The notes under the pieces were generated by a model that had not been told where the DNA came from, made no database searches, and saw only the letters and a program-made list of their open reading frames with translations. Made by a program: the position numbers and the translations under genes. From NCBI GenBank assembly GCA_001600455.1, contig BCKC01000004.1, forward strand, positions 1,798,001 through 1,862,000: a stretch of 64,000 nucleotides of DNA. The letters are read 5' to 3'. Positions 42,563 through 53,150 of the stretch are shown one piece after another (within the stretch, counting starts at the first letter, position 1; each line of letters opens with the position of its first letter). Origin of the DNA: Endocalyx cinctus (lineage: Eukaryota > Ascomycota > Sordariomycetes > Amphisphaeriales > Apiosporaceae).

Positions 42563-45072
42563 ATGGCGCACCCGCAGGCCGGCTTCAACGACCCTCGACG
42601 TGAAGAACGGCAAAATGATCGTCGATTCGGGTCCGGATCATATGATCCATATTCGCCATTGACTAGAGATTCGGACCGTGATCGGCGTCGTTCACGCGAA
42701 GACCGTCGCCCTTTCCATCCACCCACGAGCCCTCGCGATTCTAGACCATTGGGACCTAGAAACCTCCGCGTAGATACCGCTGTGCCGGGCCCGTCGAGAA
42801 ATCCTACGTCGTATAATAGTTCTCCTGCAAGCTCTCGGAGTGGCGCTCGCTCGTTTCACAATGAGTCAGGTAGGTTTCTTATCTCTACCTCGTAATAGCC
42901 AATCTAAGATCGCACGAACTCTTGATTGCGGAACAAATTGGACAATCTACTCTTACACCATCTGGCGTTCTATTGGACATAAGCCGTTGATACTAACTTG
43001 CCTTCTTCTTAATAGCTATCGACAAGGCGGGTCCGAGAAACGGCGCATCCTCTCCTACGTCCAATTCAAAGCCCGCTCCTCCTTCCCCGATTGCCCCTAA
43101 GTCGACAAATGACGTGAGAAAGCGACAACTCGCCGAGGATGCACGAAAATGGGCCGAGTCAATACAGCAATGTGTGCTGTTCCAAATGAAGAAAGATAAA
43201 CTTAACAGGGAGGCCCCGCAAATAGAACACGAACGTGCCAGAGCCGAAGCTCGGGGAAGCGACTTCCCGTCGTGGTCAGAATTCGGAAAACGGTTAGCTC
43301 GTGACAAGGACGACTTAGATAAGAAATACAAGACTGTTCAGCAGAGAATGCAGCACGATGCGGAAGCCTTTGCGCTTACCGCTGCGTCCCAAGTTCTTGC
43401 TAAGGCCCAAACTCTCCCCGCCCCTAAGGATCCCGCGATAGCGGCATTGGAGGAGAAATTTGCGAGGTTAGCTAAGCAAATGACCGAGGCAAATACGGAC
43501 TTGGCCAATAAGTTTTCAGAAGCACAGGCAAAGTCTCGAGCTAATCTAGACAAGCTAGAGCAAGAAATGAAAGCCCTAAAGTCGAAAAATGAGACTTTAG
43601 AGAAAGACATGTCTAGGTTGCTATCGACGAATGAGATGCGCGAGCGAGACATTTTACACTTAAAATTGAATAATGAGAATCTAGAGTCTAGAATCTCGGA
43701 ATTAGTCGAGAGTTTCAAAACCGAACTTTCTAATAAGATGTCAGCAAACGATTTGGAAGGGCGCATTGCTCCTGTTACGGCGAAGTTGATTACAACTTCT
43801 CAGCACGAGGAAACCACTGAGGACATCATCAGGCGGCTTAAAGATCAAGAAGATAGACTGAACGCCCAAATTCTGAGTCTGAACCGTCCGGCTAACCCCC
43901 AGGGCAGCGAAGTGGCCCCTATGGATCCGGTTTTCAAAGCAAAACTCGACAGAATAATAAATACATTTGACGCGAACTCAACTTTCAAAGCCAAGGTCGA
44001 CAGACTGGTCAAGATGCTTGACGTCAAAACCTTAGATGAAATATCCAACACCTGGACGGATTTAGACTTCGGAGGACTAGTACCGGAAAGTGCGAGGCGT
44101 ATTGAAAATCTAGAACGCGACATTGGGTTATCGAAGGCATGTGCAGAAGATATTCGTCGAGACCTTGACGAGCTTAAAAACCCACAGAACTTAGCCGCTC
44201 CGTTGCTGCAGTTGGAAGCGAAAATGAACAAGAAGATAGAGGAGGAATCCGAGGCTACTCTAAAGAAGATGGGCGAGTACGACGAAGCATCTGAACAGCT
44301 TAAAGAAGAGGTCTTCAAAGAAATGATCGAAGAAGCACTAGCGAATGTTCAGAAGCCCGCGGAAGAACGGCAGAACTCGAGTCCGCCAGCATCTGTCGCA
44401 GCTCTCGCGGAATTAACGAGTCGATTAGTTCAGGTGGAAAATGACGTTAACGCACAGCAACAAAGTACCTCGGATGTTCATGACTTATCTACTCGGATTA
44501 AAACACTCGAGGACCAGAAATCAGATTTAAGGATGGATAAATATGAATCTAATCTTAAAGGCATCGAACAGGAACTCGGGCAGATAATTCGTAATCTCAA
44601 TGACAGATTCAACATGTTGAAAGATCAGAGCAGAAGCGAAACTTCGCCGCTTCAGCTAGACAAGATCAATATCAACATGATAGATTTGCAGAAGAGATAC
44701 GACGATTTGCGGTTGCGATATGAGGACGTACGGAGGTGTCTCGATTCCTGTTCCTTAGCTACCACTTCCTTAGATACGCAGTGGAAGAACTTCCGCACCA
44801 AGGATATGGCCGATAGAATCCTCCTCCAGCTGGATCCGTACAGCCAGAGAACCGAGACGAGACTTGAGCAAGCCGAGGCCTCCACGGGAGAGGTCAAGAA
44901 AGAGTTAATCACGCTGACCAGACTTGTTCACTCCATTTATAAGCAAATGGGGATGAATGATAAATTTCGAGCCGCGTCTCAAGGAAAGAGACCGGCTTCG
45001 TCATCTCCCGCGGGGGACGATATAACTAAAAGGGCGCGAACTCAAGTTAACGGAAGTGAAGAGCAATCGTAA
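42563..45072 (+). CDS. Large coiled-coil protein, uncharacterised, probably nuclear
   Basis: Two exons, 42563-42869 and 43016-45072, give 787 aa. The 146-nt intron has GTAGGT, a TACTAAC branch site and AATAG, and joins frames cleanly. Residues 1-130 are rich in Arg, Ser, Pro and Asp (DRDRRRSREDRR), likely disordered. From about 150 onward there are long heptad-like stretches (for example around 230-340, 380-480 and 540-760) with frequent Leu, Lys and Glu, predicting extended coiled coils. The C-terminus has GKRPASSSPAGDDITKRARTQ, a possible bipartite nuclear localisation signal. I do not recognise a named family; a scaffold or structural role is only an inference. Start is the ATG in CTATGGCGC. 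Confidence 0.85.
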
Positions 45073-45977
45073 TCGCCACGGAATGGCAACGAGAGCCAGA
45101 TACGCTAGCCTACTAGTTAGCAAAGACTACGTTAGACGCCTCTCCGGTCTTCAGCCATTACGGGTAATAAATCTTAAGGGAGTAGTCTTGCTAAGGCAAG
45201 GTAACTACTTTCCCAGGCGATATATAAGATTATTCCTTATCTTCGGGGAAAAACAACAACGATATTAGGGATATGTGGGAATAAAAAAATAAAATAAAAT
45301 AAAAATTAATTATACCCGGAGGATGCAAATGATTCAAAGTCGGGGTTGCCGCCCTTGTTCCTCAAAAAGGGAGATATTATGGTCCATGATGGAGGACGGG
45401 GAAAGAAGAAATATGTTGGTAATGGTTTTTTTGGGGTTTTTTTTTTTGGCGCTCTCGAAAGCCGCTACTTCGTGTGGCTTTGAACTCGAGATGAGCTCGC
45501 GTTTGATGGTTGCATTAGCTTGTGTCGGAATTTGATACCACAGAAAGTTTAGGACGTTTACGGCGCTGGCCGATTACGGCGGCAAGGTATACCTCTGAAA
45601 ACTGATAATACGTATTTGTATGTATGTATGTATGTAGAGATACCCTGATAAATAGAGTTTCGACAATTGTGTGTTTCAACAAATAATCTCTATATTTTTG
45701 TGCCTGTCCCTGTGTCTGTGCCATTTTCTTTTTTTTTTTCTGTGCCGAAACGCCCGACGCACTAGGATGTCTAAATATCTACATTGTATATTGCGTATAT
45801 GATAAGGAATGACGTCCTCCTGATAAGATGCTTTATCTCATTACCGGAGACTGAAATTCATCGAGTCCGTAGGATAGCCGTTTACAGTATGCAAAGGGGG
45901 AAAAACAGCAACCAGCAATCAATCCTTGTTTTTCCCTCCCCCTTTTTTTCTCATCTCCAACCAAACGTAGTCCCCCA
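45073..45977. other. Convergent spacer between the coiled-coil and PTH2 genes
   Basis: 3' flanking sequence with AAATAAAATAAA (about 45285-45303) downstream of the plus-strand gene and a short TATG repeat at about 45618-45635. No coding sequence supported. Confidence 0.6.
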
Positions 45978-46828
45978 TCACAAAAGCTTCAAGCCGCCGG
46001 TGACCTGATCGACGAGGCTCTTGGGCGCGGGACCGACGCCCAGGACGGTGAGGCTGCCCGGGTCGATCTGGGTGCGTCCGGCGTCCTGTATGACCTCGGC
46101 GGTGATACCGAGGGCGCGGGCGCGACCCGCGAGCGCCGTCAGCTCGTCCTGCGACTTGACCTGGACGGCGATCTTGGCCTGGCCTAACCGCTCCCACCGG
46201 CGGAGGATCTGCTGCGCCGCGGACGAGGATCCCGAGGCGCGGTGCAGGGACTTGTAGCATGCTAGGGTCGCATGGGAACATTGCGCCGCTATCTTGCCTA
46301 TAGGAAGAGAGAAAGGGGTTAGTTGGTTGTGGAAGAAGGAAGGGGGGGGGGGGGAGGAGAAGAAGAGAGAGACTAGACTGTACCTTTCGTCATGCCCAAA
46401 TCCGTCCGTACCACCAGCACGAGCTTACATTCCTCGTTAGCGTTTCCGGCCGCCAATTCCACGTTGGATGCCCCATTCTCCTCTTCCTCATCATCAGTAT
46501 CGATATCAACGATCTTCTTAGCGGCACCCTTCTTTTTCTTAGATTTTTCCGCACTAGCCTTATTGTTGTTCACCTGTCGTAACCCCTGCCTGCGATCGGC
46601 CTCTTCCGCGTTAGCCCAGTTCGGCGCGTGGTCCAGCACGGTGGCTGACTCCTCGACGTCGGACTCGTCGCTCTCGACGGGGTCGGCCAGGGCGCGGGCT
46701 CGCTCGGCCGCGAACGAGGGCGGGATCAGGTACCCCTGGATCGAGTATACGCCGAGGCAGAAGCCGGTGAGGAAGGTGAGGAGGGAGGTCGCTATTAAGG
46801 CGGTGGGGGCGTCGCTTTTTTCGTCCAT
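45978..46828 (-). CDS. PTH2: Peptidyl-tRNA hydrolase 2, N-terminally membrane-anchored
   Basis: Releases peptide from peptidyl-tRNA dropped by ribosomes (Bit1/Pth2 family). Two exons, 46828-46384 and 46297-45978, give 254 aa; the intron is 86 nt with a GTACAG donor and TATAG acceptor. The catalytic domain occupies about the last 120 residues: [76 protein letters not shown] and LVDQVTGGLKLL. The junction falls inside MTKGK, exactly restoring it. An N-terminal hydrophobic segment at about 9-34 (LIATSLLTFLTGFCLGVYS) anchors it, probably to the mitochondrial outer membrane or ER as in relatives, and an acidic/Lys-rich linker follows. The 3' exon is GC-rich. Confidence 0.95.
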
Positions 46829-48668
46829 TTTGTTTTTGTTTGGTTTGGTTTTAGTTTCTTTGGTTGAGAGGTTTCAGAGACCGGGAGAAGAATATGACTC
46901 GAGGTTGATGGAGGGAAGGTGAGATTTTGCGGTATGGGAGAAAAGGGTCGACAACTTGGTTTAAAAAAAAATGAAGTCAAATTGGATTAGATAAAAAAAG
47001 AAAGAGAGAAAAAAACACAAATATTGCGCTCAACGCATATATGAAACGTGATGAGACGAGTGAGACAAAAAAAAAAAAGGAGGTTGTCGTTCACTAATTT
47101 TTACCAGTATCGAAGATGTTGAAGAATTATGTAATTCATTGGATTTTGGTGTTTTTTAAGCTTTTTCTATGAAAATGGGATATTTTTATACATTTACTAT
47201 GTACGCGCTCAGACAAGGGACCCCCCCACGTCAATCAATCAGCCTTGCGGTAAACTGCAACATGAATAATTGCTTGGAGCTACGCAGCTACGTAAGCAAG
47301 CTGTGCCGTGTTCTTTTTTTTTTTTTTTTTTTCTTTCTTTCTTGGATTGGGTATTTTATCTTATTAATAATGTTTTTATTTTTATTCTCAAAAACAAAAC
47401 TACGTCAGGTACCCCTTACCAGAACTGCCAGACTATTCCTATTCTTGACTACCGTTCAATAGTTCGATCTATCCTACACAATACCTTTTTTTTCTTGGTA
47501 ACGTATACATAGATGGGAAAGTAGATGTGCAGAATTTCCTTGATCTCAATCAAGCCTCATTTGCTCACTAATGCATCTTTCGGGCTTTTCTACCCTAAGG
47601 CCCCAGGGAAGAGGGAGATAGGCAGATAGGGTGCTAAGATATGATACGGCAAAAGACTTCAAAGTTTATACTATACTGCAGTACGTTCAGCGAATACAAG
47701 GAGTCGGTTCGGCTCCGAGATTTATTGCTGGAAGTTCCTACATAATGGTGTGTGCTATGTAAGTTATGTCAATTAAAAGAAATAAGCCTATCAGATTCAA
47801 GAAACCGATGTTTTTCTCTGTTTGGTGGCTTGATCCTAGTAGAGGAGAGAAAAAGAAACAAAAAGCCATACAAGGCACCAGGCACCTATATTTCTGAAGC
47901 TTAGCGGTTAAAGTTTTGGTGGTAGTTGACAGCTGAAGTATCTTTACGTATAAAGTTTACTTTAGGTTAAAAAAAAGATTAATCCAAGGGAAATCTTCAG
48001 ACGAGAGGTATAACATTTGGTTATATATGTATCTTCCTAGGTATATACTGTGTATACCTATATGTAGGTCATACGTACTTATACTAAATACGTAAAGAGA
48101 AAGGGAGAGAGTACCTAAGAATGATGATGATGATAATACTGTAATAGTACAGTAATAAAATCACTATCAACCGTATGTTTCCCATCTCCCATCTCATCTC
48201 CCGTTTCTACTCTACTCACTTATGATGCAAGTATCCCGAGTAAGTCTTTACTTGTGATTATTAAAGTACTTTAAGTACTCGATTAGTTAACGTAGGCGCG
48301 TGTTAGGCACTATCGTAGTTGGATAATCCCTACTAAACTGAATACTTTAGTACTGCTTTCTCCGTAAAGTCTGCCAATCTGCCAATTTGCCTAGTATATT
48401 ATAGTATACTTATAGTATACTATGTACCAGAACTACCTACGAGTAAATCCCTGCATTATCTCGCGTCTTGATCCGTAATTTGACTTTCCCACCTTTTTTC
48501 TTTCCCTTTACATACATTTTTTGATTTTATTTTGACCTGTTCCCATTGCCGATCAGGATAGTAACACCCTGCCAGGCCCTGCTTTCAACACCTTTCCGCA
48601 AAACACCTAGTATTTACAGGGTAGGATTAGGCAGTGTATACCCATCCAGACACCCGCGATCCGATTCC

Positions 48669-48696
48669 AGCATTACAGCATTACAGCATTACAGCA
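48669..48696 (+). repeat. Tandem repeat (AGCATTAC)x3
   Basis: Three perfect 8-bp units followed by a partial one (AGCA). It lies in the spacer about 1 kb before the gene at 49678. Function unknown. Confidence 0.85.
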
Positions 48697-49270
48697 ACCC
48701 TCCAAACTATCTACGTTACCGACCGCTAAATCTACATTTTATTACTTCACCCTCAACAGTATCAGCCAGCCAGTTCAGTTCAGCCCATTGCAACTTTGGC
48801 TGTTACTGCAACCAAACATCTTACAGTACCTTGAGGATTGACATCCCTCTATTTCGTTACAACTTGTGTCTTTTTTTTTTCTTATTATTATTTATTACTA
48901 TTATTTTTTTTTAAAGTTCCATACGGCACGTCGCCGATAACTACTATTATTTTGAATCACTCACTGATTAAAACAATTTCCCGCTCTTTATCCTCCTTCT
49001 TTCGATATATCATCTATTTTGTACTTTCCCTTTTTACTTTTATGATCACATTTTATACGTACCCGACTTTCTCCTCTCTGCCATCATACTCATCATCATC
49101 GTAATCATCCCTCTCCGCATTGTCAGCGACAGTCGCGATACGATAGGAAATGCGCCGGTCCGATAGCTGCTACTGTTTACTGGAGGTTGGATAATCAAGG
49201 CAAATAAAAAAAGCCCCAAGTTTTATATATTTGTTCTTTTCTCTTGACTTGGTGACGCGACAATCAAGAG

Positions 49271-49548
49271 GTAAGTAATTACTTCTTCTTTTTTATTTTT
49301 ATACGGATATCGAAATATCCTTATCCTATCCTTAATGTTACCTCAGCACCACATTTTTCCCATTCGCCTTTCGTCGCTCCGTCCACAATATTTCTTATAT
49401 CATGTCATTTACGCGAATTTCCCACCCTCCAAAAACGTGTATCGAATGAATTGATATTTGCAAAATCATTGACTCCCGTACATGCCAATATGTTACCTAA
49501 CTAAAATTATCTAGCAAATCATTTAATACTAATATCTTTTTCTCGCAG
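49271..49548 (+). other. Probable 5'UTR intron
   Basis: GTAAGT at 49271 and a pyrimidine-rich CTCGCAG ending at 49548 bound 278 nt. A CTAAC (about 49497-49501) and a TACTAAT (about 49526-49532) provide candidate branch sites. The frame after the acceptor has an in-frame stop before the coding start, so it would be an untranslated-leader intron. Confidence 0.55.
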
Positions 49549-49618
49549 ATTTAGCCCAAAAGTGTCTATCTTATCGCGACGCCTTCATTCAACAAACGTT
49601 CCGCTACTGCTTTCTTTC

Positions 49619-49711
49619 ATGATCCACCAAAACACCCTGCGCGCAACGTTTCTAGGTTGCAGAAACAAAGGAAAACCATGGAGGGAGCCGTCAAGTGGGT
49701 TGATAATTTAG
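49619..49711 (+). promoter_or_regulatory. Upstream ORF overlapping the start of the 748-aa gene
   Basis: An ATG at 49619 opens a 30-codon frame that ends at TAG 49709-49711, overlapping the main start (49678) in another frame. If the leader contains it, ribosomes initiating here would bypass the main start, a usual repressive arrangement. Depends on the real transcription start. Confidence 0.5.
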
Positions 49712-51924
49712 CTAAAGAATTCTTACCCGTGAAAGCCCACTACCTCTCATTATCTGCGACACGACGCTATCAACCGCTCCCAGACGCGGATAAGCGCTTG
49801 GAAGAGCAAGAAAACAGACCTTTGCAATATACCACCTTCATCAGCGAAGCCGATAGGGGAGTTCTGTTGACGAGGGCCTACTTCGACGTTCGCGAGGACC
49901 CCGTACCGCTCAACAATGCGACGCATCTTACCACCATGCAATCCGACCCAAACAAGCCTAAGAAGAAAGTCTCCCTCAAAGACTATAAGAATAGAAAAAC
50001 CGAGGGAGAGCCGTCACCAAAGAAAGATTTACAAAGTACCAAGTTAGGTACGATCAAAGAAAAAGATGTTATTAAGAAACTACCCGATCCGGTCGTGAAA
50101 GACACGACCCTCAGACGCGACGAAAGGAAGCCCTCGGCAAATACGAGGCCAGAACCGAATCGCCACCGATCCCCTTCTCCGGAGCGAAGAAAGCGAATCG
50201 CTGATAATGACGACAGTCTAAGACCGGCGAAGCGCAACAAAGTCGACTCCGCCATACCTAATAATTCAAACCCGCGCTCCGCAAAGGATATCACTCCTCA
50301 AAAGCCTGCGCGCCCCCCTCCGCAAGACAAAGTTGTGTCCAAAGACTCGAAGGCTACACCGACTACGAATGGCAAATCCTCAAACAAGTCGCTAGGACAT
50401 CAGACGATCTCGCAAAAGACTAGCGGCACCGTCAATGGCTTGCATAAAACAGGAGCAAGTAATCATACCTCTCAAAAGAAGACCGAGAAGGACAGTAATA
50501 TCGAGAAGGAGAGATTTCTTCCACCACTACTCTCTCCGACGCTCGATGCGAACGTTTCCGAACTCATGAAAGAAGATGTGAAACCGCTTCGCCCAAGTCC
50601 TAAGAAGAAGCCCGCGGAAGGTAATAATCCAAGATTACAGCTCAAGAAGACGCGAGATGCACGAGATCCTTCCCCCAATCCAAAAAGGCGAAAATTACCA
50701 CCTCTACTATCACCGACGTTGCCGCCTGTCGTTGCGGAAGAACTCGCAAAGTGGGAGAAGAAGACGCCGAAAGATGAACAAAAGGGTAGCCAAGCTTCTG
50801 ATTCTCCAGACAGCATAAAGAAACTCGCAAAGCCTCTGAAACGTGAAGAGACCATCTACGTCGAAAACGGTAAGAAAGAAAAGCGCGATTCGTACCTCGT
50901 CACTTTGAAATACAAGAAACGGATAGCAAAGAATATCGAACGCCTCCTTGCGTTACCCCCGGGCGGGAAGAAGAAGCTGGAAGGACCCAAGAAGGAAGAC
51001 CGTGTTGTTCGCGATCGATCTGATAGTGTGGAACCCGTCACCGCACGTAAGCGTCCTCGAATGACGGCGGATCCAATTGAACCTGGGAAACGGCCTAAAA
51101 CGTCGGAATCTCTTCGACCTTCAACTCCGCCTAAACAGTCGACGGTCATGACGCGCGTCGCCTCGAGCAGCTCGCAGGCCGGCACTCCAGGCGCAACGAA
51201 TAGTCTCACGCCGGCTGCTATTCAGGTACCTGATCGACAACCACCCCCGTTGGATCCCGAAAGGTTGAAGAAGGCGCAGAGATTACAGTCTAGGCACAGG
51301 CTCTTCATGAACTTGGGTACCAAGCTCAAGCACGAGCGTGATGCCATTATGAAGAGACCTCCCCAGAATATTTCGGATCGGGATCGTCAAGTCGCTCTCG
51401 CAGCTGGCACTCAGTCGCTCCTGTCGTACATGCACGCAATCAAGCTACAAAGCGACGCGTTTGATTTAGAACGCACGCCACGGCGAGTGCAGCCGTGGAG
51501 AGAAATGCTACCTTTGTTTCGAGTCGTCAAGTCCGATTGTAATCATCATAATGCGCTCCAAGCGTTATTGCTACGAATGCAGGGTATTCTTCTGGGATAT
51601 ATCGGACAAGCTCTTTGGTTTTNCCCCGCCGATGCCCAGGTAGCGAAGGAACTCGTCTCTTCCGGCAGGGAACAACACGACGTGTGGCGTTTAGCGGAGA
51701 AAGCACGGAAAAATTTGGGTGTTTACGAAGGAAACTCGCATTCGAACGACGGCGGCTCGGTCGGCAAGCTCATCGACCGTATCGGACCCTGGACCACACC
51801 TGACGAGGTCATACCTGTTGCGCTTGAAATTTTACGAAAGGTCATTCGCATCGAACCGTCTTGGAAGCCGGCTGAAGAGCTTCATAGAATGGCCGGCTCC
51901 ATGGCTAACGGTGGGCCACCGTAA
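49678..51924 (+). CDS. Basic, low-complexity nuclear-type protein with conserved C-terminus, uncharacterised
   Basis: Single coding exon of 748 aa; start chosen at ATG in ACCATGG, the best context and the first in-frame ATG after stops. Residues 1-95 look folded (EGAVKWVDNLAKEFLPV, RPLQYTTFISEADRGVLLTRAYFDVRED). KPKKKVSLKDYKNRK follows near 100. The middle is Lys, Ser and Pro rich with nuclear-localisation-like clusters (PERRKR, PKRRK) and two copies of LPPLLSPTL at residues 281-289 and 340-348. The C-terminal 200 residues look helical and folded (ERLKKAQRLQSRHRLFMNLGTKLKHERDA onward). I do not recognise the family; a transcription- or chromatin-related role is only suggested by composition. 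An N at 51623 makes codon 649 TNC. An overlapping upstream ORF precedes the start. Confidence 0.85.
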   Translation: MEGAVKWVDNLAKEFLPVKAHYLSLSATRRYQPLPDADKRLEEQENRPLQYTTFISEADRGVLLTRAYFDVREDPVPLNNATHLTTMQSDPNKPKKKVSLKDYKNRKTEGEPSPKKDLQSTKLGTIKEKDVIKKLPDPVVKDTTLRRDERKPSANTRPEPNRHRSPSPERRKRIADNDDSLRPAKRNKVDSAIPNNSNPRSAKDITPQKPARPPPQDKVVSKDSKATPTTNGKSSNKSLGHQTISQKTSGTVNGLHKTGASNHTSQKKTEKDSNIEKERFLPPLLSPTLDANVSELMKEDVKPLRPSPKKKPAEGNNPRLQLKKTRDARDPSPNPKRRKLPPLLSPTLPPVVAEELAKWEKKTPKDEQKGSQASDSPDSIKKLAKPLKREETIYVENGKKEKRDSYLVTLKYKKRIAKNIERLLALPPGGKKKLEGPKKEDRVVRDRSDSVEPVTARKRPRMTADPIEPGKRPKTSESLRPSTPPKQSTVMTRVASSSSQAGTPGATNSLTPAAIQVPDRQPPPLDPERLKKAQRLQSRHRLFMNLGTKLKHERDAIMKRPPQNISDRDRQVALAAGTQSLLSYMHAIKLQSDAFDLERTPRRVQPWREMLPLFRVVKSDCNHHNALQALLLRMQGILLGYIGQALWFXPADAQVAKELVSSGREQHDVWRLAEKARKNLGVYEGNSHSNDGGSVGKLIDRIGPWTTPDEVIPVALEILRKVIRIEPSWKPAEELHRMAGSMANGGPP

Positions 51925-53112
51925 CCATGTTGACTAGCGTTTATTATTACTTCCTTACATCATATACTTCAAAGGCGGGTGACATTTTACCGTTGGATTT
52001 ACCATTAACAGCAAAAAACGAACCTTCGACTGTACATTATGAACGACGAATTTACGATAAGATACCAAGGCCTCTGCTTTATTCTTTTTACTTTTCTTTT
52101 TTCCTTATATCTCGTGTTCTCAGGTCGCAAGGGGGTGAAGAAGATTTAAAGGTCACGTTGGACATGCATGTATCAGGAAGTTGTCTCGTACGGTTGAAAG
52201 GGGGAAAGGTCGGAACAGCAGAGAGGTTCAAAAAAGAAGAAAAAGAAACAATACAGAATGGCGTTTTTTCTTTTTTTCGACAAAGGGGAAAGGGGGGGAG
52301 GGGGGGTTCATAAGGAGTTTGGAATCTTACCAGGTGATGGCGGTCTGACATCTTGATTCTTACCCTGTTTATTACTTATTTTATTGTTTCCTACTTTACA
52401 AAACGCGTTCACGAAGGGTGAGCGCAAGTTGAAGGTGGTTTTTTCTTTTTCGATATGAACGGTCTTGAAACGAGGAAGACACTGTATCGTAGAAAAGGAT
52501 GGGAGACTTTTCACTACATTGGCTACCTGTCTTACCAGGTAGCTGGCTGGTCAAGTGTAACCCAAACCACGGAGAAAGAGAGACGGAGCGTTAGCAGGGG
52601 AGGAGACTATAGTTATCAAAGGTTGGGTCGATTGGTTGATAACATCTTTGTACTTTTTTTTTATTAATCTCTTTTAGCCTCCAGCTCGAATGATATCCCG
52701 CCGGCGAAGCCGTGCACGATGATACTTATTTGCTATGCTATGTCCTAGTCCGTTGTATCTGTCTGTATTTTACACTGTGAGTGCTCTCGCATATGAGTAA
52801 ATATGGATATGTGCGTATGCGTTTGGTTAACATTAAGGTATCACCACTCTGGCAAAAGAAAATTAGCGACAAAGAGAGATGTGCCGATGTTGGAATAATA
52901 ATATTACTATTATTTTTCGTAGCTGCCCCTGAATCCATGTATTTCGCGGGTCTTTTATCTAACCCTAAAGTAGCCTTTTCTCTCAGGCTCCTCCTACCCC
53001 TCGTCGCCAACACAATACATATACACTCGTCATCCGCCGTAATCGAGAAAGTCGACCGACTCCCCAACGGAGGTCCTTCGTTGACCAGCTCAAAAGCTCG
53101 CCACACGTTCCG

Positions 53113-53150
<38 letters not shown>

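Larger units (their letters stand above)
46829..49677. other. Spacer upstream of the basic nuclear-type protein
   Basis: About 2.8 kb. The left end is the PTH2 promoter; the right end is the leader of the gene at 49678, including a probable 5'UTR intron. Between them are T runs (47312-47332), a TATAGTATAC direct duplication at 48400-48420 and an AGCATTAC x3 tandem repeat at 48669-48692. No other gene is supported. Confidence 0.55.
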
